A stretch of 33,992 nucleotides of DNA. Source: Candidatus Thioglobus sp. (lineage in GTDB: Bacteria; Pseudomonadota; Gammaproteobacteria; PS1; Pseudothioglobaceae). Position 1 is the first letter of the stretch, and every line of letters begins with the position of its first letter. The notes below the pieces were generated by a model. That model made no database searches, was not told where the DNA came from, and saw only the letters and a list, made by a program, of their open reading frames with translations. Positions 1-11,895 of the stretch are shown piece after piece. The stretch lies in NCBI GenBank assembly GCA_029936515.1, contig JAPYSK010000012.1:1-33992 (forward strand), written 5' to 3'. The translations under genes and the position numbers were made by a program.

Positions 1-1997
1 TGGGTGACAAGTACTTTATTCTTGCTGAGGATTTATATGATTCTGCGCTAGAAAGGTATGGAATTAATAGTGCAAACAAGCTTGATAGGGTTTATAAAGG
101 CTCTGAGTTAGAAGGCGTTATGATTCAGCACCCGTTTTATGACAAAAAAGTTCCTATTATTTTAGGTGAGCATGTCACTACTGAAACAGGAACAGGCGCA
201 GTCCATACAGCCCCTGCTCATGGGCAAGATGACTATGTTGTAGGTCTTAAGTACAACTTGCCAGTCGATTGCCCTGTTGATGGAAGAGGTGTATTTATTG
301 ATACGACTAAAGATGTTGCCGGGGAATTTATTTTCAAAGCTAATGCTACTATTATTGGTTTATTACAAAATAAAGGAACACTTGTAAAGCATGATCCGAT
401 TACTCATTCCTATCCACATTGCTGGAGACATAAGACGCCAGTAATATTTCGTGCTACTCCCCAATGGTTTGTCTCTATGACTCAAAAAAAATTAAGAGAC
501 AAGGTCAATGAAGAGATACTGAATGTGAAATGGATACCTAGTTGGGGTCAGAAGCGGATTGAATTAATGGTAGGAAATAGACCTGATTGGTGTATTTCGC
601 GCCAACGATACTGGGGTTCGCCAATCACTTTATTTATTAATAAAAATACTGGTGAATTACATCCAGATACCGATGCACTGTTTGAAGCTGTGGCTAAAAA
701 AATTGAACTTGAAGGAATTGAAGCTTGGTTTAAGCTCAAGGTGGAAGACATTCTAGGTTCTGATGCATCTGAGTACGAGAAAACTACTGATACACTAGAT
801 GTATGGTTCGACTCTGGGGTTAGTCATTATGCGGTATTAAAAGCTAGTGATTATTTAAGTGATGTAGCTGATATGTATCTTGAAGGATCAGACCAGCATA
901 GGGGTTGGTTTCAATCATCCCTTATAACTTCTTGTGCGATAAATGGCAAGGCACCTTATAAGCAGGTATTGACTCATGGCTTTACTGTCGATCAAAAGGG
1001 ATACAAAATGAGTAAATCCTTAGGTAATGTTATTCCACCTCAAAAGGTTGTTAACTCGCTTGGTGCTGATATTTTAAGGTTATGGATAGGAAGTACAGAT
1101 TATTCAGGTGAAATGACGGTGTCTGATGAAATTTTTAATCGAAGCGCTGATAGCTATAGAAGAATAAGAAATACAATGCGCTTTATGCTCGCTAATATGC
1201 AAGGATTTGATTCTAGCAAAGACCTCGTAAAAGTAGATCAGATGCTGTTGCTAGATAAATGGATTGTTTCAAAGACTGCCGAACTTCAATCTCAAGTTAT
1301 TAAAGGTTATGATGAATACAATTTTCATCATGTAATGAAAATTATTTTGAATTTTTGTACAAATGACCTAGGCGGTTTTTATTTAGATATTATCAAGGAT
1401 CGGCAATACACTACGCAAACAGATTCATTAGCAAGACGCTCTGCTCAAAGCGCTTTATTTCATATTTCTCATGCTATGGTGCGCTGGTTATCGCCTATAC
1501 TTTCATTTACATCTGAAGAGGTGTGGCAGTATTTGCCAGGCGCTTCAAGTGAGAGTATTTTTTTACAGACTTGGTATGAAGACTTGGAGGGAGATTTTAA
1601 GAATCACTCAATCGAAGTCGCCAGAGATATCAATGTATATCTTCGCAAGGAGCTAGAAGAAATGCGAAGAGATAAGGTTATTGGTTCTTCACTGGATGCA
1701 GAAGTCGATATTTATTGTGATGATAAAAATTACCAAGCACTATTAGAATTAGAGAGTGAGTTAAGGTTCGTTTTTATTACTTCTGAGGCAAAAGTTCATT
1801 TACTTTCTGACAAGCCAGAAGATGCAGTAGATATTAATAACACCTTAGCTATTAGAGTTAAAAAAAGTGGCTACGAAAAGTGCGTTCGTTGCTGGCATCA
1901 TAGAGAGGAAATTGGAGAAAATAACTTACACAAAGAGTTGTGTGGACGCTGCATAGAAAACGTTGCAGGTAACGGAGAAATTAGGGTATTTGCTTAA
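1..1997 (+). CDS. ileS: Isoleucyl-tRNA synthetase, C-terminal part (5' end outside window; frame open from nt 3)
   Basis: Frame reads GDKYFILAEDLYDSALERYG... upstream of the listed ATG at 120, without a stop. KMSKS motif (GYKMSKSLGNV), HxGWFQSSL, and C-terminal zinc finger CVRCWHHREEIGENNLHKELCGRC. Confidence 0.96.
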   Translation, partial: GDKYFILAEDLYDSALERYGINSANKLDRVYKGSELEGVMIQHPFYDKKVPIILGEHVTTETGTGAVHTAPAHGQDDYVVGLKYNLPVDCPVDGRGVFIDTTKDVAGEFIFKANATIIGLLQNKGTLVKHDPITHSYPHCWRHKTPVIFRATPQWFVSMTQKKLRDKVNEEILNVKWIPSWGQKRIELMVGNRPDWCISRQRYWGSPITLFINKNTGELHPDTDALFEAVAKKIELEGIEAWFKLKVEDILGSDASEYEKTTDTLDVWFDSGVSHYAVLKASDYLSDVADMYLEGSDQHRGWFQSSLITSCAINGKAPYKQVLTHGFTVDQKGYKMSKSLGNVIPPQKVVNSLGADILRLWIGSTDYSGEMTVSDEIFNRSADSYRRIRNTMRFMLANMQGFDSSKDLVKVDQMLLLDKWIVSKTAELQSQVIKGYDEYNFHHVMKIILNFCTNDLGGFYLDIIKDRQYTTQTDSLARRSAQSALFHISHAMVRWLSPILSFTSEEVWQYLPGASSESIFLQTWYEDLEGDFKNHSIEVARDINVYLRKELEEMRRDKVIGSSLDAEVDIYCDDKNYQALLELESELRFVFITSEAKVHLLSDKPEDAVDINNTLAIRVKKSGYEKCVRCWHHREEIGENNLHKELCGRCIENVAGNGEIRVFA

Positions 1998-3088
1998 TGG
2001 TAAGTAATCAGAAAATATTAAATGTAGAACTTGGTGCTAAGTCATATCCAATTTATATTGGAAGTAACTTGCTTTCACAAAAATCTTATCTTGAAAACCA
2101 CATTAGTGGAAAGCAAGTAATGATAGTTTCTAATTCGACAGTTGCACCTATTTATTTAGATAAAGTCATTAAATTGCTAGATAAGTTTAATGTTGAAGTC
2201 ACAATTTTGCCTGATGGTGAACAATACAAAACACTTGAAACAACCAACATTATATTTGATGCTCTTTTGAAGGCTAAATTTGATCGAAGCGCAACCATGA
2301 TAGCATTGGGCGGTGGTGTTGTAGGCGATATAACTGGCTTTGCAGCGGCTTCCTATCAGAGAGGCATTAACTTTATTCAAATACCGACGACTTTGCTTTC
2401 TCAGGTCGATTCAAGTGTGGGCGGTAAGACCGGTGTGAATCATGAGTTAGGCAAAAATATGGTTGGCGCATTCCATCAACCAAAAGCAGTCATTATTGAT
2501 GTTGATACGCTTGAGACTTTGAATGAACGAGAGTTTTCTGCAGGCATGGCCGAGGTAATTAAATATGGATTACTTGGCAATGTTGATTTTTTATTGGAGC
2601 TTGAAAAGAATGTTGATGCAATAATGAATCGTGACAAAAATTTGATAATTAATGCTGTATCTCGTTCATGTGAAGACAAGGCGAATATAGTTGCTGAAGA
2701 TGAATTTGAACGTGGGAAAAGATCACTATTAAATTTTGGACATACCTTTGGCCATGGTATCGAGAATGTTTTAGGCTATGGAACCTACCTTCATGGTGAG
2801 GCAATTTCTATTGGTATGTATATGGCTGCAAAACTCTCTGAGCTCGAAGGTAACTTGTCAGTAGGTGATGTTGAGCGTGTTAAAAATATCCTCACTAAAG
2901 CAAAGCTACCTTGTAATATAGAAGGCGAAGTCTCAAGTGAGAATTTAATTAAGGCTATGTCAATAGATAAAAAAGCTATAGATGGTAATATACGACTAGT
3001 GCTTTTGAAATATTTAGGTGATTCTTATTTATCAGATAGTTATTCAAAAGAAAATTTTCAACAAGTAATATCTAATTTTTGTCAATAA
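1997..3088 (+). CDS. aroB: 3-dehydroquinate synthase
   Basis: 363 aa; GGGVVGDITGFAAASYQRGINFIQIPTTLLSQVDSSVGGKTGVNH and NFGHTFGHGIE motifs. Start overlaps the ileS stop by 1 nt. Confidence 0.96.
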   Translation: MVSNQKILNVELGAKSYPIYIGSNLLSQKSYLENHISGKQVMIVSNSTVAPIYLDKVIKLLDKFNVEVTILPDGEQYKTLETTNIIFDALLKAKFDRSATMIALGGGVVGDITGFAAASYQRGINFIQIPTTLLSQVDSSVGGKTGVNHELGKNMVGAFHQPKAVIIDVDTLETLNEREFSAGMAEVIKYGLLGNVDFLLELEKNVDAIMNRDKNLIINAVSRSCEDKANIVAEDEFERGKRSLLNFGHTFGHGIENVLGYGTYLHGEAISIGMYMAAKLSELEGNLSVGDVERVKNILTKAKLPCNIEGEVSSENLIKAMSIDKKAIDGNIRLVLLKYLGDSYLSDSYSKENFQQVISNFCQ

Positions 3089-3100
3089 TAGTTAATTTTT

Positions 3101-3388
3101 ATGTCATTAGATAATAAACAAGTTAAGGAAATTGCCTACTTAGCAAAGCTAAGTGTTGATGATTCTCAGTTAGAGCAAAGTACAGAGGAGCTTAACAATA
3201 TACTTAATTTAATGGAGGAGCTGGGTGAAATAGAGACAGGTGACATAGAGCCAATGGCACACCCGCTTCATATGTCTCAGCGCTTAAGAGAGGATGAGGT
3301 GAGTGAAGGTGATTTGTCAAAAGAATTCCAAAAAATAGCACCAAAAACAGGAAAAAGTCATTTTCTTGTCCCAACAGTGATTGAATAA
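3101..3388 (+). CDS. gatC: Asp/Glu-tRNA amidotransferase subunit C
   Basis: 95 aa; [14 protein letters not shown]...[24 protein letters not shown] typical GatC. Directly upstream of gatA/gatB. Confidence 0.93.
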   Translation: MSLDNKQVKEIAYLAKLSVDDSQLEQSTEELNNILNLMEELGEIETGDIEPMAHPLHMSQRLREDEVSEGDLSKEFQKIAPKTGKSHFLVPTVIE

Positions 3389-4833
3389 TGATGCATAAAT
3401 TATCTATAACTGAGCTATCTAAAGGCTTAAAAAATAAAGATTTTTCATCCGTCGAGTTAACCAAGCACTACCTTGACAGGATAGCCGTCTCTGAACTTAA
3501 TTCATATATTACGGTTACTGATGAATTGGCGCTTTCTCAGGCAAAAGATGCAGACCTTAAAATAGCTAAAGGAAAGGGCACTATATTGACTGGAATCCCC
3601 TATGCTCACAAAGATATTTTTTGCACTAAAGGTGTAAAAACTTCTGCCGGCTCGAAGATGTTAGATTCATTTATCTCTCCTTATGATGCAACCATTACAG
3701 AGAAGTTTAATAATGAAAATATGGTTATGCTTGGAAAGACTAATATGGATGAGTTTGCGATGGGTTCCTCCAATGAAAATTCTTATTATGGGCCAGTCAA
3801 AAACCCTTGGGATCAAAAAAGGGTTCCTGGTGGATCTTCAGGAGGCTCTGCAGCTGCAGTAGCAGCTCGAATAGCGCCATTTGCTACTGGAACTGATACG
3901 GGTGGAAGTATTCGACAACCTGCAAGCCTTTGCGGTATTACTGGAATTAAGCCAACCTATGGACGAATTTCAAGATATGGAATGATTGCTTACGCATCTA
4001 GCCTTGACCAGGCAGGGCCGTTGACTCAAACTGCTGAAGATGCTGCAATTGTATTAAACTCGATGTCAGGTTTTGATGATAAAGACTCAACCAGTGCAAC
4101 AAAAGAAACGCCTGACTATACAAAAAATTTAGGAAACTCTATAAAAGGCTTAAAAATTGGCCTTCCAAGGGAATTTTTCTCTGAAGGCCTAGAAAGTGAT
4201 GTTGAAAAGGTTATTATGCAGTCAATTAGTGAATTTGAGGCTATGGGGGCGGAAGTTCATGAAGTTTCCCTTCCAAACTCAGCTTACGCTATTCCAACTT
4301 ACTACATCGTTGCACCGTGCGAATGCTCATCAAACTTATCAAGATTTGATGGCGTCAGATACGGATATCGTTGCGATGACCCAAAAGACCTAAATGATTT
4401 ATATCTCAGATCTCGCTCTGAAGGTTTTGGTGATGAAGTTAAGCGCCGTATCATGATTGGTACCTATGCACTTTCTGCTGGCTACTACGATGCTTACTAT
4501 CTTAAAGCGCAAAAAGTACGTCATTTGATCAGCGAAGACTTTAAAAAAGCCTTTAAAAGTGTTGATGTAATAATGGGACCTGTTTCGCCTACTACTGCAT
4601 TTGAAATAGGTACTGTAAAAGACTCAGTATCAATGTATTTGGCAGATATTTATACACTGTCAGCAAACTTGGCAGGTCTTCCAGGGATGAGTATTCCAGC
4701 TGGATTTTCTAATAATTTACCTGTTGGTTTACAGCTGATTGGAAATCACTGGTCTGAAGAAACCTTATTAAATGTAGCGCATCAATTCCAATTGCAAACT
4801 AATTGGCATTCTCAACTTCCCGTAGAACCATAA
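3388..4833 (+). CDS. gatA: Asp/Glu-tRNA amidotransferase subunit A
   Basis: 481 aa; amidase signature [51 protein letters not shown]. Confidence 0.97.
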   Translation: MMHKLSITELSKGLKNKDFSSVELTKHYLDRIAVSELNSYITVTDELALSQAKDADLKIAKGKGTILTGIPYAHKDIFCTKGVKTSAGSKMLDSFISPYDATITEKFNNENMVMLGKTNMDEFAMGSSNENSYYGPVKNPWDQKRVPGGSSGGSAAAVAARIAPFATGTDTGGSIRQPASLCGITGIKPTYGRISRYGMIAYASSLDQAGPLTQTAEDAAIVLNSMSGFDDKDSTSATKETPDYTKNLGNSIKGLKIGLPREFFSEGLESDVEKVIMQSISEFEAMGAEVHEVSLPNSAYAIPTYYIVAPCECSSNLSRFDGVRYGYRCDDPKDLNDLYLRSRSEGFGDEVKRRIMIGTYALSAGYYDAYYLKAQKVRHLISEDFKKAFKSVDVIMGPVSPTTAFEIGTVKDSVSMYLADIYTLSANLAGLPGMSIPAGFSNNLPVGLQLIGNHWSEETLLNVAHQFQLQTNWHSQLPVEP

Positions 4834-4842
4834 AGAGGACTG

Positions 4843-6273
4843 ATGATGACTTGGGAAACGGTAATTGGATTAGAAATACATTCACAATTAAGAACAAAAT
4901 CGAAGATTTTTTCGGGTGCATCTACTGCATTTGGAGCTAAGCCTAACACTCAAGCTTGTGCAGTCGATCTAGGGTATCCGGGCGTACTGCCAGTGCTTAA
5001 TAAAGAGGCTGTAAATATGGCACTAAGTTTTGGTTTAGCTGTTAATGCTAAAATCAATCAGCACTCTATTTTTGCTAGAAAAAATTACTTTTATCCTGAC
5101 CTTCCTAAGGGTTATCAAATTTCTCAGTTTGAATTGCCAATTGTAGGACAAGGAGAAATTGAAATACCTTTAGAGGACGGTCAAAATAAAATGGTTGGTA
5201 TAACTCGTGCTCACCTTGAAGAAGATGCGGGTAAATCTATACATGACCTCTATGATGACTTCACTGCAATTGATCTTAATCGAGCAGGAACACCACTTTT
5301 AGAAATAGTCTCTGAGCCGGATATGAGTAGCGCAAAAGAGGCAGTCACTTATGCCAAAAAAATCCATTCATTGGTACAATATATAGGTATTTGTGATGGA
5401 AATATGCAGGAAGGTTCATTTCGTTGTGATGCAAATGTTTCAATAAGAAAAAAAGGCGATGAACTAGGGACTCGTGCAGAGCTTAAAAATATAAACTCAT
5501 TTAAATTTTTAGAGAAAGCAATTAACTTGGAAGTTGAAAGGCAAATCGATATCCTCGAAGATGGTGGTTCTATTGTTCAGGAAACAAGACTCTATGATGC
5601 GGTTAAGAATGAAACAAGATCAATGCGATCTAAGGAAGAAGCAAATGACTATAGGTATTTTCCTGATCCTGACTTATTACCTGTTGCTATTAATGATGAA
5701 CTTCTTTCTCAAATAAAAAAAAGCCTTCCAGAGCTGCCAACAGAAAAGAAAATCAGATTTATAAAAGATTTTGGACTCAGTGAATATGATGCAGAAAATT
5801 TGACAGCCCAGATAGATATCGCTGACTATTTTGAATCTATGATTGCAAAAGGTGCTGATGTAAAGCTCTCAGCCAATTGGGTGATGGGCGACCTTTCAGC
5901 TTCACTAAATAAAAACCAAATCGAGATTCAGGATTCGCCCATATCAGCTATAGAGTTATATGAGCTCATTACAAAAATTAGTGATAATACAATCTCAGGA
6001 AAAATTGCCAAAGATATTTTTAAATCCATGTGGGAAGGAAAGGGAAGTGTAGAAGAGATTATTGAAAATCAGGGTTTAAAACAAATGACAGATATTGATG
6101 CTTTAGAAGGCATAATTGATGAAGTTGTTAATAACAATACTCTACAAGTTCAGCAATTTAAAGATGGAAACTCTAAACTTTTAGGTTTTTTTGTTGGTCA
6201 AGTTATGAAGGCTACAAATGGAAAGGCAAATCCAAAACAAGTCAATAAAATTCTAAATGATAAGCTCTCCTAA
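4843..6273 (+). CDS. gatB: Asp/Glu-tRNA amidotransferase subunit B
   Basis: 476 aa; [44 protein letters not shown]-terminal GatB/YqeY region. AGAGGA ribosome-binding site just upstream. Confidence 0.97.
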   Translation: MMTWETVIGLEIHSQLRTKSKIFSGASTAFGAKPNTQACAVDLGYPGVLPVLNKEAVNMALSFGLAVNAKINQHSIFARKNYFYPDLPKGYQISQFELPIVGQGEIEIPLEDGQNKMVGITRAHLEEDAGKSIHDLYDDFTAIDLNRAGTPLLEIVSEPDMSSAKEAVTYAKKIHSLVQYIGICDGNMQEGSFRCDANVSIRKKGDELGTRAELKNINSFKFLEKAINLEVERQIDILEDGGSIVQETRLYDAVKNETRSMRSKEEANDYRYFPDPDLLPVAINDELLSQIKKSLPELPTEKKIRFIKDFGLSEYDAENLTAQIDIADYFESMIAKGADVKLSANWVMGDLSASLNKNQIEIQDSPISAIELYELITKISDNTISGKIAKDIFKSMWEGKGSVEEIIENQGLKQMTDIDALEGIIDEVVNNNTLQVQQFKDGNSKLLGFFVGQVMKATNGKANPKQVNKILNDKLS

Positions 6274-7645
6274 ATTTGCAGACCTAGGTGAGGATTATTT
6301 CTCAAGAGTTGATACCCAAAAACTCAAAAATAGCCATCTAATCCATGTCAACAAAGATTTGCAAGCAAACCTTAAACTAAACCTAACAGAAGAAGAACTA
6401 CTTGCTATCTGCTCAGGCGAAAAAAAATTAGGCGAAGTAGATCCAATTTCTAGTGTCTACGCTGGACACCAGTTTGGCTACTTTGTTCCTCAGCTTGGCG
6501 ATGGTCGTTCATGTTTAATTGGCGAGTTAAATGGATATGAATTGTCATTAAAAGGTGCAGGAACTACTCCATTCTCACGTGGCGCTGATGGTCGAGCGGT
6601 TCTTCGGTCTAGTATTCGCGAATACTTATGTTCTATTGCCATGGAAGGATTGAATATTCCTACAACTAAATGCCTTGCAATTGTTGCAAGTGATACCGAT
6701 GTATATCGAGAGCATATAGAGAGTGGTTCAATTGTTACCCGTGTTTCTGAAAGTCATATACGCTTCGGACATTTCGAATATTTTGCCTCAAAAGGTCAAA
6801 ATGAAAACGTAAAAAAACTAGCAGATTTTGTTATTAATCATTACTACCCTAAATTGAAAGGAAAAAAATGTTATTTAGATCTATTTAAGACAGTAGTTCA
6901 AACTACTGCTGTAATGATTGCTCGCTGGCAGGCGCAAGGTTTTGCTCACGGCGTTATGAATACAGACAATATGTCAATTTTAGGTTTAACTATTGATTAT
7001 GGACCTTTTAGTTTCATGGAAATTTATAATCCAGCTTTTATATGTAACCACTCTGATAGCCAAGGTCGCTACTCGTTTGAAAGGCAACCCTCAGTTGCTC
7101 TATGGAATTTAGAGCGACTTGCTGATTCAATGAGGAGTTTGGTTGATGAGGATGAGTTGAAAGATGCATTGGCTGTATACCAATCCTCTTTAGTGAAGGA
7201 GTACTCACTCTTGATGAGGCAAAAATTTGGCTTACTAAAAGTTGTTGACGAAGATAGCACTTTGATTAATGATTTTTTACAATTGCTTTATACCAACAAG
7301 AGAGACTACCATCGCTCAATGAGGCAACTTTCAGACCAAAAAGAACAATCTATGGGGAATGAATTTGATAACTGGTTTGAACGATATCATAAGAGGATTA
7401 AGCAAGAAATTGAAAAACCTGAGCAGAGAATACAATTAATGAATTCAGTTAACCCTAAGTATGTTTTAAGAAACTATTTGGCAGAAGTAGCGATCAGAAA
7501 GGCTGAAGATTTAAATCAGTATGATGAAATTGAGACTTTGTTTAACTTATTAAGATCTCCATTCGAGAGTCATAAAGGGTTTGATTTATATGACAGTGAG
7601 GCTCCAGAATGGGCTCAAAGTTTAGAGCTTAGCTGCTCATCTTAG
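6257..7645 (+). CDS. selO: SelO/YdiU family protein (pseudokinase-fold AMPylase)
   Basis: 462 aa; [75 protein letters not shown]; ends ...SCSS. Overlaps gatB by 17 nt. Confidence 0.92.
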   Translation: MISSPKFADLGEDYFSRVDTQKLKNSHLIHVNKDLQANLKLNLTEEELLAICSGEKKLGEVDPISSVYAGHQFGYFVPQLGDGRSCLIGELNGYELSLKGAGTTPFSRGADGRAVLRSSIREYLCSIAMEGLNIPTTKCLAIVASDTDVYREHIESGSIVTRVSESHIRFGHFEYFASKGQNENVKKLADFVINHYYPKLKGKKCYLDLFKTVVQTTAVMIARWQAQGFAHGVMNTDNMSILGLTIDYGPFSFMEIYNPAFICNHSDSQGRYSFERQPSVALWNLERLADSMRSLVDEDELKDALAVYQSSLVKEYSLLMRQKFGLLKVVDEDSTLINDFLQLLYTNKRDYHRSMRQLSDQKEQSMGNEFDNWFERYHKRIKQEIEKPEQRIQLMNSVNPKYVLRNYLAEVAIRKAEDLNQYDEIETLFNLLRSPFESHKGFDLYDSEAPEWAQSLELSCSS

Positions 7646-7667
7646 CTACCTAAAGTTGCCGATTTAA

Positions 7668-8291
7668 CTAGATAAATGCTATGAAGAATAGTTGAATCTG
7701 ATTAACAATTGGTAATACAAATAGTTTAAAGCCACCTATATACATTAAACCCAACAAGATTAGAAATCCATATTGCTCGAATTGGCCATATTTATATGCC
7801 AATGGCCCAGGTAGAAGCGCACTAATGACTCTAGATCCGTCTAGTGGAGGAATTGGCAAAAGATTAAATACGGCCAATAAAATATTAAAAAATATTCCTA
7901 TACCAGCCATTTTTAATAAAATAGGTATGTTCAAATTAATTGAAATTATGGCAACTAGAACCCAACCAATAGCCATAAGAAAATTTGCTCCTGGCCCAGC
8001 AAGCGCGACTAAAATCATTCCTGATTTTTGAGACCTAAGTGCACGAAAATTAATTGGAACTGGTTTTGCCCATCCAAAAATAAAACCGACATTCATTACT
8101 ATTAATAATAATGGTACCACTACTGTTCCTACTGGATCAACATGCTTAATTGGGTTTAAGGTTACTCGCCCCATCATTCTCGCAGTATGATCCCCTAACT
8201 TACTTGCTACCCAGCCATGAGCCGCCTCATGAAGCGTAATTGCGAATAGAAGCGGAATAATATAAATTAATAAAGTTTGAAAATCAGGCAT
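7668..8291 (-). CDS. Site-2 protease family (M50) membrane metalloprotease
   Basis: 207 aa; HEAAHGWVASKLGDHTARMMGRVTLNPIKHVDPVGT and NLLPIPPLDGSRV match the HExxH and NxxPxPPLDG motifs. Confidence 0.9.
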   Translation of the reverse strand: MPDFQTLLIYIIPLLFAITLHEAAHGWVASKLGDHTARMMGRVTLNPIKHVDPVGTVVVPLLLIVMNVGFIFGWAKPVPINFRALRSQKSGMILVALAGPGANFLMAIGWVLVAIISINLNIPILLKMAGIGIFFNILLAVFNLLPIPPLDGSRVISALLPGPLAYKYGQFEQYGFLILLGLMYIGGFKLFVLPIVNQIQLFFIAFI

Positions 8292-8334
8292 TAGGTAAAA
8301 TCATAATATATATTGATATTAATTTGTATTTTAT

Positions 8335-10038
8335 ATGAAAAGCAGTGATTCATTAATCTCTACAGTTAAAGAAGCTCCTAATGATGCTCAAATCATTTCT
8401 CATCAGCTAATGATCAGAGCAGGATTGATTTCAAAATTAGCTTCAGGCATATATTCATACCTTCCATTGGGCTTAAAAGTAGTTCAAAAAGTTGAGAAAA
8501 TCATTCGCGAAGAGATGAATAAATCCAAAGCACTAGAATTATTGATGCCGGTTGCACAGCCTGCAGAAATATGGCAAGAATCAAAAAGATGGGAAGAGTA
8601 TGGCCCAGAGCTTCTTCGTTTTAAGGATAGGCATGATAGAGATTTTTGCCTGGGCCCTACACATGAAGAAGTTATTACCAATATTGCTAAGCAATATCTT
8701 AGAAGTTACAAGCAGCTGCCAATAAATTTCTATCAAATTCAAACCAAATTTAGAGATGAAATTCGACCTCGCTTTGGTGTAATGCGTTCCAGAGAGTTTA
8801 TTATGAAGGATGCGTATTCATTTCATATTGATGAAAAATCACTTGGCGAGACTTATCAAATAATGCATCAGACATATTGCAATATTTTTGATAGAATTGG
8901 GTTTAACTATAGAGCTGTTTTGGCAGATTCTGGGGCAATTGGAGGTGAAAGTTCTCATGAATTTCATGTACTGGCTGATTCTGGTGAAGATGCGATTTGT
9001 TTTTCTGATGAATCAGATTATGCCGCAAATATTGAGCGTGCAGAAACTCTTCCTCAAGGAAAGCCTAAACCTGCTAAGCAAACATTAGAGCTAGTTAAGA
9101 CGCCAGGTGTAAAAACAATTAATGACGTTTGTAACTTATTAAAAATTAAGCCAACAAACTCAATTAAAACGCTAATTGTTGAGGGAGATGACGATAATCT
9201 GGTTGCTCTAGTTTTGCGTGGTGATCACGAACTTAATGAAGTCAAAGCTTCAAAAATCCAAGGTCTTAAGCAGCCACTACAAATGGCTGAAGAAGAAAAA
9301 GTTCAGCAACGGCTTGGCTGTTCATTTGGATCAATAGGTGTTGTTAATCTTGATATTCCAATTATTGCTGATTATGCAGCAGCATTTTTATCAGATTTTG
9401 TTTGTGGCGCTAATGAAAATGATAAGCACTTTGTAGGAGTTAACTGGAACCGCGATACTTCAAAAGTTACTTCTAGCGATTTGCGTAACATTGTTACTGG
9501 AGATCCTTCGCCAGATGGTAAAGGAAAGCTTGAAATTAAGAGGGGTATTGAGGTTGGTCATATTTTCCAGCTTGGTACAAAGTATTCAGACTCTATGAAT
9601 GCTAATGTTATTGGTGAAGATGGAAGGGCAGTTAATATGAATATGGGCTGCTATGGCATTGGAGTCACTAGAATTGTAGCTGCAAGTATTGAACAAAATC
9701 ATGATGATAAGGGAATTATTTTCCCTGAAGCTATAGCTCCTTTTCACCTAGTTATTGTTCCAATAAATTACAATAAATCTAGTAGGGTTAAGGCTTTGGC
9801 AGATGAGCTTTATAATGACTGTTTAGAGCAAGGTATTGAGGTGTTATTAGATGATCGTAAAGAACGTGCAGGTGTAATGTTTGCTGACTCTGAGTTACTC
9901 GGAATTCCGCATCGACTTGTTATAAGTGATACTCATGCTGATAATGGGAAAATCGAATATAAATCAAGAAAGGAATCTGACAAAGTTGAAGTTGATTTTA
10001 AGGTAGCTGTTAACTTTATTCTAGAAAAGCTTGCTTAA
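8335..10038 (+). CDS. proS: Prolyl-tRNA synthetase (bacterial type with editing insertion)
   Basis: 567 aa; [58 protein letters not shown]. Confidence 0.97.
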   Translation: MKSSDSLISTVKEAPNDAQIISHQLMIRAGLISKLASGIYSYLPLGLKVVQKVEKIIREEMNKSKALELLMPVAQPAEIWQESKRWEEYGPELLRFKDRHDRDFCLGPTHEEVITNIAKQYLRSYKQLPINFYQIQTKFRDEIRPRFGVMRSREFIMKDAYSFHIDEKSLGETYQIMHQTYCNIFDRIGFNYRAVLADSGAIGGESSHEFHVLADSGEDAICFSDESDYAANIERAETLPQGKPKPAKQTLELVKTPGVKTINDVCNLLKIKPTNSIKTLIVEGDDDNLVALVLRGDHELNEVKASKIQGLKQPLQMAEEEKVQQRLGCSFGSIGVVNLDIPIIADYAAAFLSDFVCGANENDKHFVGVNWNRDTSKVTSSDLRNIVTGDPSPDGKGKLEIKRGIEVGHIFQLGTKYSDSMNANVIGEDGRAVNMNMGCYGIGVTRIVAASIEQNHDDKGIIFPEAIAPFHLVIVPINYNKSSRVKALADELYNDCLEQGIEVLLDDRKERAGVMFADSELLGIPHRLVISDTHADNGKIEYKSRKESDKVEVDFKVAVNFILEKLA

Positions 10039-10847
10039 TGATATTTCTTCAATATATACTGCCTCAGCACTTTTTGTCGAAGCTGATGTTTCGTTTCGCA
10101 AAAATCGAAACTTTGTGGATAAAAAATACCTTTACGCGCTGGTTTGTTAATAAATACAATGTCAACTTAGCTGAAGCTGAACTTGAAAATATTGAAGACT
10201 ATATTAACTTCAATGATTTTTTTACAAGAGCTTTAAAGCCAAATTTAAGGCCAATATCAGAATCTAAGCTTATCTCTCCTGTCGATGGTGTTGTTTCTCA
10301 AGCAGGCAAGATTCAAGACTCTCAAATCTTACAAGCTAAAGGGCGTCAATATTCGACCTCAGAGCTTCTCGCAGATAAAGCTTCAGAAGAACTGGAAAAT
10401 GGAAGCTTTGCAACAATATATTTATCACCTAAAGACTACCATCGTATTCATATGCCTTGTGATGGAACCTTAGTAGCAATGAAATATATTCCTGGCGATC
10501 TTTTCTCAGTAAACCAAAAGACTGTTAGACATGTTGAGAAAGTTTTTGCAAGAAATGAACGTCTAGTTTGTTTATTCAAAACTGAATTTGGTGAAATGGC
10601 TTTTGTGTTAGTTGGCGCAATTTTTGTAGGCTCTATGCAAACAAGTTGGCATGGCCAGATAACCCCTCCCTATGGGAAAAAAATTATAAATTTTAACTAT
10701 AAAGATAAAGAGGTTAGGCTTTCTAAGGGCGATGAATTAGGTCGATTTAATATGGGTTCGACTGTAATTATGCTCCTGCCAGAAAGATCAACAGAAATAA
10801 ATCTGATTGAGGGGCAAGAGCTTAAAATGGGACAAGCGATTATATAA
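10038..10847 (+). CDS. psd: Phosphatidylserine decarboxylase proenzyme
   Basis: 269 aa; SPVDGVV, YLSPKDYHRIHMPCDG, FVGSMQTSWHG, and processing site FNMGSTVIMLLPE. Confidence 0.94.
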   Translation: MIFLQYILPQHFLSKLMFRFAKIETLWIKNTFTRWFVNKYNVNLAEAELENIEDYINFNDFFTRALKPNLRPISESKLISPVDGVVSQAGKIQDSQILQAKGRQYSTSELLADKASEELENGSFATIYLSPKDYHRIHMPCDGTLVAMKYIPGDLFSVNQKTVRHVEKVFARNERLVCLFKTEFGEMAFVLVGAIFVGSMQTSWHGQITPPYGKKIINFNYKDKEVRLSKGDELGRFNMGSTVIMLLPERSTEINLIEGQELKMGQAII

Positions 10848-11846
10848 TTAAGCTTCTATTGCTGTCTCTTTTTCTGTCATTGACTCAATTTGTCTCTCAA
10901 ATTCTCTTAGACGCTTATATACACTTGCTAATTCGATAATTGTTGGCCATGAGTTGAATAGGTACTGAAGTGATCCTTCAACTCTACCAAAGGCTCTAAT
11001 GATTTGCTGCATTACTCCAAGAGTCATAACTCCCGCTACAATAGCTGGGGCTAAGACAATATAGGCAACTAAAACGTTTACCTGTAAGTAGGCAAGTCTT
11101 CCAATATTAAAGTACAAATACTGTAAGTAACTTTTGTAGTGGATAATTCGAACCCCATCAAAAAGCTCTTCTAGAGTTTTTGGTCTTATGGTGCCATCAT
11201 CCTCTGCGATAACAAGTATTTTTCGATAAGCAGCCTCTCTCTTTTGTAGGTCATATTCGATACCGACTAGTCTTAAAACCCATGCTAGAGCAATCATAAG
11301 TATAGTACCACCTACAGCCCAAATAAATGCAGCTGTGACTAACCCATACTCCCAATCAGCAAACCACATAATAGGAATACCTACAGCTAATCCCATTAAT
11401 AATGGGAAGTATTCAATTAGCACCATAATGGATTGAATTAAACTTGTTCCAAGGCTCTCCATGATACGAGAAAATCTAATAGTATCTTCTTGGACACGCT
11501 GCGAAGCACCTTCGATCGTTCTAGCTTTGTCATAAACACTATGATAAAACTCTACCATTGATGCACGCCACCTGAATAAGAAATGCGAGGTTAAAAATGA
11601 TGTTGCAAGTGCTAGAACTATGTACAAGGCAGCAAGCCTTGCAAAGCTCCATAGACCACCTATATATTCTTCCATAGTGATTGCATTTGGTGTACCAAGG
11701 GCTTTTTGAATCATGTCATAGAAACCACCAAACCATTCATTGATTCGTACATCAATTTGGACTGACAACCAGAGCGAAGTTAGAATAACTGCTGAACCAA
11801 GATAGGCCCAAAGAAACCATTTTTTTTCTGTAAAAAATTTAAACAT
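10848..11846 (-). CDS. SbmA/BacA-like peptide-antibiotic transporter family protein (short form)
   Basis: 332 aa; FRWRASMVEFYHSVYDKARTIEGASQRVQEDTIRF, YGLVTAAFIWAVGGT, EAAYRKILVIAEDD, YLYFNIGRLAYLQV, IVAGVMTLGVMQQI resemble SbmA. AAGGAA ribosome-binding site 5 nt before the ATG. Confidence 0.85.
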   Translation of the reverse strand: MFKFFTEKKWFLWAYLGSAVILTSLWLSVQIDVRINEWFGGFYDMIQKALGTPNAITMEEYIGGLWSFARLAALYIVLALATSFLTSHFLFRWRASMVEFYHSVYDKARTIEGASQRVQEDTIRFSRIMESLGTSLIQSIMVLIEYFPLLMGLAVGIPIMWFADWEYGLVTAAFIWAVGGTILMIALAWVLRLVGIEYDLQKREAAYRKILVIAEDDGTIRPKTLEELFDGVRIIHYKSYLQYLYFNIGRLAYLQVNVLVAYIVLAPAIVAGVMTLGVMQQIIRAFGRVEGSLQYLFNSWPTIIELASVYKRLREFERQIESMTEKETAIEA

Positions 11847-11895
11847 TATTATTCCTTAAAATTTTAAGATATCCACTATTTGGTAAAGATAATAC

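Noticed and set aside
3204-3464. 86-aa - strand ORF
   Set aside because: Antisense across the gatC/gatA junction; both sense genes are unambiguous.
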